In this document: piece by piece, positions 47,634 to 52,491 of the stretch
How positions within the stretch are numbered: position 1 is the first letter of the stretch
Layout of the letters: each line of letters begins with the position of its first letter
Origin: Flammeovirga sp. EKP202
GTDB lineage: Bacteria > Bacteroidota > Bacteroidia > Cytophagales > Flammeovirgaceae
NCBI RefSeq assembly: GCF_014534745.1
Contig: NZ_JACVVP010000054.1
Span: forward strand, 1-52,491
DNA: 52,491 bases
Direction: 5' to 3'
The notes under the pieces: model-generated
Databases searched by the model: none
What the model was told of the DNA's origin: nothing
What the model saw: the letters and a program-made list of their open reading frames with translations, nothing else
Made by a program: the position numbers and the translations under genes

Positions 47634-47635
47634 TT

Positions 47636-48865
47636 ATGAAAATACTACAAATAAATAACCATCATAAACTGAGAGGTGGATCTGAAAAAGTATATCATGA
47701 AACAATCAAGCTACTTAAAAAAAATAATCATGAAGTCTATTTTTTCAGTACTGCTGAAATAGAAGAAGAATATTATGAAAGTGAAGATGGTTTTCTTATA
47801 AAATACGAAGACAAAAAAAACCTTCCACTTTTACAAAAAATCACTAACACAAAAGATTTCATTTACAATAAGAAGGTAGCAAATAAACTTTATGACGTTA
47901 TACAAAACATCAAACCTGATATCATACATTTACACATTTTTTATAATGTTTTATCCAACTCAATATTAAACGTTATTGAGAAATCTAAAATTCCTTCAGT
48001 AATGTCAGTGCATGAATATAAAATGCTTTGCCCTGCGTATACATTATTGGATAACAAATCAATTTGTCATGATTGTTGTAATGGAAATTATTTAAATGCG
48101 ATTAAAAAAAAATGTGTTAAGGAAAATCTAGCATTTAGTTCAGTTGCAGCACTAGAATGTTATTACAGAGATTACTTTACTCCATATGAAAAGAAAATTA
48201 CACATTTTATAATGGTAAGTAATTTTATTAATAATATTCATCTTAAATATAAAAAAGAATTAAAAAACAAAACATCTGTATTGTATAATTTTCTTAATTA
48301 CGAAGACTTTTCAAAGTTCGAACGACAAAAGAATAATGACGGAGATTATTTTATTTATTTTGGAAGGTTATCAAAAGAGAAAGGTATCATTACTTTGATC
48401 AAAAGTGCCATTTCAGTTGGAATTAATTTGAAAATAGTTGGAACAGGTGATCAAGGAGAAAGAATAAAGAAACTTATTGCTAATCATAAAAATATTCAAC
48501 TGTTAGGGTTTAAATCTGGTAGTGAGTTAAAAAATTTAGTAACAAATGCTCTTTACTCTATAACGCCGTCTGAATGGTATGAAAATAACCCTTTGAGTGT
48601 CATTGAGTCTTTTGCTCTCAAAACTCCTGTGATAGGTGCAACTATTGGTGGAATACCAGAACTAGTTCAAGATTCAGAAACTGGTTTCTTATTCGAAAGT
48701 AAGAATGAAGCTGACCTTAATAAAACACTAATTATGGCATTAAATTATAGTAAGACAGACCGTTACAATGATTTAAAAAACAACTGCTTTAACTTTTTTA
48801 AAGAAAATTGCACTGAACAAGTACATTACAAAAAACTAATCACAACTTATCGAAGTTTGTTATAA
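47636..48865 (+). CDS. Glycosyltransferase (GT4 family) with Cys motif
   Basis: A 409-residue GT-B enzyme. HKLRGGSEKVYHETIKLLKKN starts the acceptor domain. A CPAYTLL...CHDCCNG...KKC cluster at about residues 133-160 is seen in a subgroup of capsule glycosyltransferases. The donor half has YFGRLSKEKGIITLIKSA (about 241) and PSEWYENNPLSVIESFALKTPVIGATIGGIPELV (about 311-344). The sugar is unknown. Confidence 0.88.
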   Translation: MKILQINNHHKLRGGSEKVYHETIKLLKKNNHEVYFFSTAEIEEEYYESEDGFLIKYEDKKNLPLLQKITNTKDFIYNKKVANKLYDVIQNIKPDIIHLHIFYNVLSNSILNVIEKSKIPSVMSVHEYKMLCPAYTLLDNKSICHDCCNGNYLNAIKKKCVKENLAFSSVAALECYYRDYFTPYEKKITHFIMVSNFINNIHLKYKKELKNKTSVLYNFLNYEDFSKFERQKNNDGDYFIYFGRLSKEKGIITLIKSAISVGINLKIVGTGDQGERIKKLIANHKNIQLLGFKSGSELKNLVTNALYSITPSEWYENNPLSVIESFALKTPVIGATIGGIPELVQDSETGFLFESKNEADLNKTLIMALNYSKTDRYNDLKNNCFNFFKENCTEQVHYKKLITTYRSLL

Positions 48866-48866
48866 T

Positions 48867-49859
48867 ATGATTTTTATTATTGGAAACAGTAGAAGCGGTA
48901 CTACTATGCTAGGCCGTATTTTAAATAATAGTGAAAAAGTGTTCACTTTCAAAGAAATTCATTTTTTTGAACAATTATGGGAGGATCAAGATACCGATAA
49001 CCCTATTTCAAAAGATGAAGCAATAGAACTTTTTTCTAAACTTCTCAACATACAAAGAATTGGTTATTTGGCAAAAAACAAAACAGATATCAATCTAAGT
49101 GAAGCTAAAATCTTTTATTCAAAAGATAGTAGAGATAAATTTTATAAGCATAACGTTTTTCAAGATTTTCTAATTTATGAAACAACCCTAAAAAATAAAA
49201 TTATTCCTTGTGAGCAAACACCAAGGAATGTTTTATTCATAAAGGAAATTTCAAAATTATTCCCCCAAGCCAAATTTATTAATATTACAAGAGATCCTCG
49301 AAATGTACTTATATCTCAAAAGAAAAAATGGAAGAGACGTTTTTTAGGAGCTAATAATATACCATTGAAAGAAGCAGTTAGATCTTTTATTAACTATCAC
49401 CCTTTCACTATTTCTAAACTCTGGAACAAAAGTATTGATTCATATTATGAGAATCAAAATAATGCTTCACTCATATCGGTATCTTTTGAAGATCTTGTTA
49501 CAGACCCTAAAAAAAATCTAAAAAAAATTTGTGAGTTTATCAACATACCATTTAATGAAAACTTATTAAATGTGGAACAAATTGGTTCATCTCATGGTAA
49601 TGACTCCAAAAATATTGGTATCGATTCTACGAAAGCATTATCTAGCTACGGAGGTCTAAATAATTCTGAAATTTACATTTGTGAAAAAGTTACTAATAAA
49701 AACTTAGTAAAGTTAGGCTATCAATTCTCTAATGAAAAGCCTAATCCTTTCACTATGCTTTATTATTTTGTTAGCTTCCCTGTAAAAACTTTTTTTGCTG
49801 TCCTTTTAAATTTATCAAGGATGAAAAATATTGTAAACTCAATTTCAAGACGTCTATAA
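48867..49859 (+). CDS. Sulfotransferase family protein (second of three)
   Basis: A 330-residue protein with the 5'-phosphosulfate loop IIGNSRSGTTMLGRIL at residues 3-18. The 3'-phosphate region KFINITRDPRNVLISQKKKW is at about 143-162. EIHFFEQLWE follows the loop. C-terminal hydrophobic segment KTFFAVLLNLSRM may touch the membrane. It sits one base after a glycosyltransferase stop and 2 bases before the next sulfotransferase, so co-expression is certain in practice. Confidence 0.87.
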   Translation: MIFIIGNSRSGTTMLGRILNNSEKVFTFKEIHFFEQLWEDQDTDNPISKDEAIELFSKLLNIQRIGYLAKNKTDINLSEAKIFYSKDSRDKFYKHNVFQDFLIYETTLKNKIIPCEQTPRNVLFIKEISKLFPQAKFINITRDPRNVLISQKKKWKRRFLGANNIPLKEAVRSFINYHPFTISKLWNKSIDSYYENQNNASLISVSFEDLVTDPKKNLKKICEFINIPFNENLLNVEQIGSSHGNDSKNIGIDSTKALSSYGGLNNSEIYICEKVTNKNLVKLGYQFSNEKPNPFTMLYYFVSFPVKTFFAVLLNLSRMKNIVNSISRRL

Positions 49860-49861
49860 TT

Positions 49862-50851
49862 ATGATTGCACAATTAAATGATCTATATATAAAATTTAGT
49901 AAACGAAGAACTTACTCTAGATTAATAAGCTATTTTATGTTTGAGGGAAGGCCTCTTACAACAAAAGGACAGTGGATTAATCCAATAATAAAGACATTGC
50001 ATAATTTTTTCAAGTATCTTCCGTTGAAAAAAGTAGATGCTCCAATCTATATTATAGGTACAGGTCGTAGTGGCACTACTATTTTAGGAGTTATTATGTC
50101 TATGCACAAACAAATTGGTTTTTTAAATGAACCTAAAATAATTTGGAATTCGATAAACCCTAATGAAGATGTTATTGGTTCTTATTCAAAAAAACAAGCT
50201 TCCTTTATTCTTGATGAAAGTCATGCAAGTAAGAAACAAAGTAGAAGTTTAAATAGAATATATAATTCGTATTTAAAATTTTCTTTAAATAGCAGAGTTT
50301 TGGATAAGTATCCTGAACTTGTATTCAGAGTCCCTTATGTGCTAAAGCTAGTCCCAGATGCAAAATTTTTATTTCTTGTTAGAAATGGAAATGACACATG
50401 TAACTCAATTGATTTATGGTCTAAAAGACTCGGCAAGCAAAATGAGAATGAAATACATGATTGGTGGGGTAGAGATAATAGAAAATGGATCCTTTTGAAA
50501 GACCAAATAATCAAGCAAGACCCTGATTATTCCTCATTGTTACCTATCATTGATCAGGTAAATAATCATAAAGAAATGGCGGCTATTGAATGGATTGTTT
50601 CTATGAATTATGGACTTAAGTTTGAAAAATTATATCCAAACTCTATTTATAGAGTTAAATACGAAAACCTAACGAAAGACCCTGTAAAAGAATTAAATAA
50701 CATATTTAGTTTTTGTGAACTAGAAAGTGATCAAAGAACTACTGAATACGGGTCTTCTATCTTGAAAGAAAACCCGGCCAAATCAGACTTCACAATGCAC
50801 GAAGAAGTTAAAAATTTATTCATAGAAACTAATAAAAAACTAGGATATTAA
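49862..50851 (+). CDS. Sulfotransferase family protein (third of three)
   Basis: A 329-residue protein with about 60 extra N-terminal residues before the 5'-phosphosulfate loop IIGTGRSGTTILGVIM (about 64-79), then LNEPKIIWNSI. The 3'-phosphate region is KFLFLVRNGNDTCNSIDLWSKR (about 170-190). YRVKYENLTKDPVKELNNIFSFC near the end is the usual sulfotransferase tail motif. It is distinct from the other two in length and sequence, suggesting a different acceptor position. Confidence 0.87.
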   Translation: MIAQLNDLYIKFSKRRTYSRLISYFMFEGRPLTTKGQWINPIIKTLHNFFKYLPLKKVDAPIYIIGTGRSGTTILGVIMSMHKQIGFLNEPKIIWNSINPNEDVIGSYSKKQASFILDESHASKKQSRSLNRIYNSYLKFSLNSRVLDKYPELVFRVPYVLKLVPDAKFLFLVRNGNDTCNSIDLWSKRLGKQNENEIHDWWGRDNRKWILLKDQIIKQDPDYSSLLPIIDQVNNHKEMAAIEWIVSMNYGLKFEKLYPNSIYRVKYENLTKDPVKELNNIFSFCELESDQRTTEYGSSILKENPAKSDFTMHEEVKNLFIETNKKLGY

Positions 50852-50856
50852 AAGAA

Positions 50857-51927
50857 ATGAAAGTTGCAATAATAGGCTCTGCAGGTATTCCTGCAAAATA
50901 CGGCGGTTTTGAAACACTAACAGAATATCTCACAAAATACTTAGGAGATAAATTTGATATAACAGTTTATTGTAGTTCTAAGAATACGCAAAAAAAAATA
51001 CCATCTCATAATAAAAGTAAGCTTTTTTATATTCCTCTAAATGCAAATGGAATTCAAAGTATACCTTATGATATAATTTCAATTTTTCATGCATTATTAT
51101 TCAGTGATACTTTATTAATACTTGGTGTATCTGGTTGTATTACGATACCATTTTTTAAATTATTTACTAAAAAACGTTTTTTAGTAAATATAGATGGTTT
51201 AGAATGGAAAAGAGCAAAATGGAATAAATATGCGAAATGGTTCTTAAAATATTCAGAAAAAATTGCTTGTCTACATGCTGATGAAATTATTGCAGATAAT
51301 AAGGTTATACAGCAATATGTTAAAGAAGAATATGGAAAAGATGCCCATTTAATAACTTATGGAGCTGATCACTCTTTTCCTGAAAAATTAAATCAAGAAA
51401 CAATTGAACAGTATTCTTTTTTAAAGGAAAATTATGCTTTCAAAGTATGTAGAATTGAGCCTGAAAATAATATTCATCTAATTTTAGAAGCATTCAAGGA
51501 TCAAAAAAATATTCCATTAGTTATTATTGGCAATTGGAACAATAGTGCTTACGGAGTTAAACTTCTTGAAAAGTATCGAAATATAAATAATATTCATCTT
51601 ATACAACCAATATACGATCAAAAAATTTTAAATCAAATAAGGTCAAATTGCTATATATACATACATGGACATAGTGCAGGGGGTACTAACCCATCTTTAG
51701 TCGAAGCAATGTACTTATCGTTACCAATTTTAGCTTTTGGTGTTAACTATAACAAAGAGACTACTTTCCTTCAAGCAAAATATTTTGACACTCAGGAAGA
51801 ATTAGTTCAACTCTTAAACTCAATAGAATCATCTGATTTAGAAAAGATGGCTCAGATAAATAGTCACTATTCAAAAAAGTATTACACATGGAATAAAATA
51901 AGTAATGATTACGCTTCATTGTTTTAA
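50857..51927 (+). CDS. Glycosyltransferase of the DUF1972/rhamnosyltransferase type
   Basis: A 356-residue GT4-like protein. The N-terminus VAIIGSAGIPAKYGGFETLTEYLTKYL is the DUF1972 signature of proteins linked to rhamnosyl transfer. NIDGLEWKRAKWNKYAKWFLKYSE (about 111-134) is also typical. The donor half has YIHGHSAGGTNPSLVEAMYLSLPILAFG (about 267-294). Rhamnose as donor is consistent with the rfb genes upstream. It is the last glycosyltransferase seen before the sulfur-linked genes. Confidence 0.85.
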   Translation: MKVAIIGSAGIPAKYGGFETLTEYLTKYLGDKFDITVYCSSKNTQKKIPSHNKSKLFYIPLNANGIQSIPYDIISIFHALLFSDTLLILGVSGCITIPFFKLFTKKRFLVNIDGLEWKRAKWNKYAKWFLKYSEKIACLHADEIIADNKVIQQYVKEEYGKDAHLITYGADHSFPEKLNQETIEQYSFLKENYAFKVCRIEPENNIHLILEAFKDQKNIPLVIIGNWNNSAYGVKLLEKYRNINNIHLIQPIYDQKILNQIRSNCYIYIHGHSAGGTNPSLVEAMYLSLPILAFGVNYNKETTFLQAKYFDTQEELVQLLNSIESSDLEKMAQINSHYSKKYYTWNKISNDYASLF

Positions 51928-51973
51928 TTATAAGCTTTACCCTCTGAATACTTTCAACAGAAATTCTAAATAA

Positions 51974-52405
51974 ATGAAAATAATAAATAGAAAACTAGCT
52001 AAAGCTATCTCATGGCGCCTTTGGGGTACATTAGATACAATTCTTTGGGGATGGTTAATCTCTGGAGATTCTATTGTTGGTTTGAGTGTTGGTGGCTTTG
52101 AATTAATAACAAAAATCACTCTTTATTACTGTCATGAATGGGTCTGGGAAAAATGGTCGAGAAATGACTTTTGGAGAGACAAAAAGAATAGTATTCGACA
52201 TTTGACAAAGGCCATAAGTTGGAGAGCAATAGGTACTCTTGATACTATGATTCTTACATGGGTCATATCTGGTAATCCATTAGTTGGAATAAAAGTTGGT
52301 ATTGCTGAAGTTGTAACAAAGATTGCACTTTTTTATCTGCATGAAAGAGTTTGGCATTTATTCATTAAAAAAGAAGATGTTAATGAAGCCCTTGTTAGTA
52401 ATTGA
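51974..52405 (+). CDS. Tandem DUF2061 membrane protein
   Basis: A 143-residue protein made of two copies of the same ~60-residue domain. Copy 1 (about 4-60) has AKAISWRLWGTLDTILWGWLISGD and ELITKITLYYCHEWVWEKW. Copy 2 (about 74-130) has TKAISWRAIGTLDTMILTWVISGN and EVVTKIALFYLHERVWHLF. Each holds two short membrane helices. DUF2061 proteins often sit beside sulfate-activation genes (an association I recall, not shown here). The next frame starts like CysC, which fits. Confidence 0.85.
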   Translation: MKIINRKLAKAISWRLWGTLDTILWGWLISGDSIVGLSVGGFELITKITLYYCHEWVWEKWSRNDFWRDKKNSIRHLTKAISWRAIGTLDTMILTWVISGNPLVGIKVGIAEVVTKIALFYLHERVWHLFIKKEDVNEALVSN

Positions 52406-52420
52406 GTAATAAACAAACGT

Positions 52421-52491
52421 ATGAGCGAAGCAACAAATATACATCCGATTTTTAATTCTCTTTTATCAAGAGAGAAAAAACAAGAATCATT
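52421..52491 (+). CDS. Probable adenylylsulfate kinase, N-terminal fragment (runs off the window)
   Basis: ATG at 52421 gives MSEATNIHPIFNSLLSREKK and three more codons before the window ends. The NIHPIF..LLSREKK start resembles the N-terminus of Bacteroidota CysC, the kinase that makes PAPS from APS. Together with three sulfotransferases and DUF2061 this is a good fit, but the Walker A loop lies beyond the window. The symbol is withheld. Confidence 0.55.
   Translation, partial: MSEATNIHPIFNSLLSREKKQES

Overview
The window reads as chromosomal DNA of a marine-type Bacteroidota, most likely Cytophagales close to Flammeovirga. This taxonomic call is an inference. It rests on the AT-rich composition, the near absence of Shine-Dalgarno sequences, a C-terminal type IX secretion (T9SS) sorting domain, a PorE-like TPR/PD40/OmpA protein, an UpxY/NusG-type antiterminator ahead of a polysaccharide locus, and TAnnTTTG-type -7 promoter elements.

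Region 1 (1-8.8 kb) holds the 3' part of a giant repetitive surface protein with leucine-rich and Ig-like repeats. Its repeat unit is exactly 630 bp and it ends in a T9SS sorting domain. A small secreted peptide gene follows on the minus strand (5263-5403), then the PorE-like OmpA protein and hldD (LPS heptose). Region 2 (8.8-31.3 kb) is housekeeping and accessory: cydAB, a CBS-domain protein, a LytS/LytTR two-component system divergent from a three-gene RND efflux operon (MFP, permease, TolC), TspO, a Cys-rich repeat lipoprotein, a MATE exporter, a Nudix hydrolase, a small secreted protein, an ethanolamine/amino-acid permease, an acyl-CoA synthetase and a 1161-residue outer-membrane protein. 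Between the LytTR system and the RND operon lie three copies of an 8-16 bp motif spaced exactly 21 bp apart, a plausible LytTR-type operator.

Region 3 (31.9 kb to the end) is a capsule/exopolysaccharide locus. It starts with a Wza-like export lipoprotein, a Wzc-like tyrosine kinase and an outer-membrane protein. A very strong hairpin, an UpxY antiterminator and an IS630-type insertion (36501-37592) follow. After a winged-helix regulator with a degenerate nucleotidyltransferase-like domain come dTDP-rhamnose synthesis (rfbD-B-A-C), a Wzx flippase, a Wzy polymerase, four glycosyltransferases and three sulfotransferases. The locus ends in a tandem DUF2061 membrane protein and the first 23 codons of an apparent adenylylsulfate kinase (cysC).

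The most coherent story is that the 38.0-52.5 kb operon makes a sulfated, rhamnose-containing exopolysaccharide. Wzx/Wzy and Wza/Wzc would polymerise and export it. Three PAPS-dependent sulfotransferases would decorate it, and PAPS supply genes appear to begin at the downstream edge. The insertion sequence sits between the antiterminator gene and the biosynthetic genes, so its effect on expression is a real question. No tRNA, rRNA, CRISPR array or replication origin was seen.
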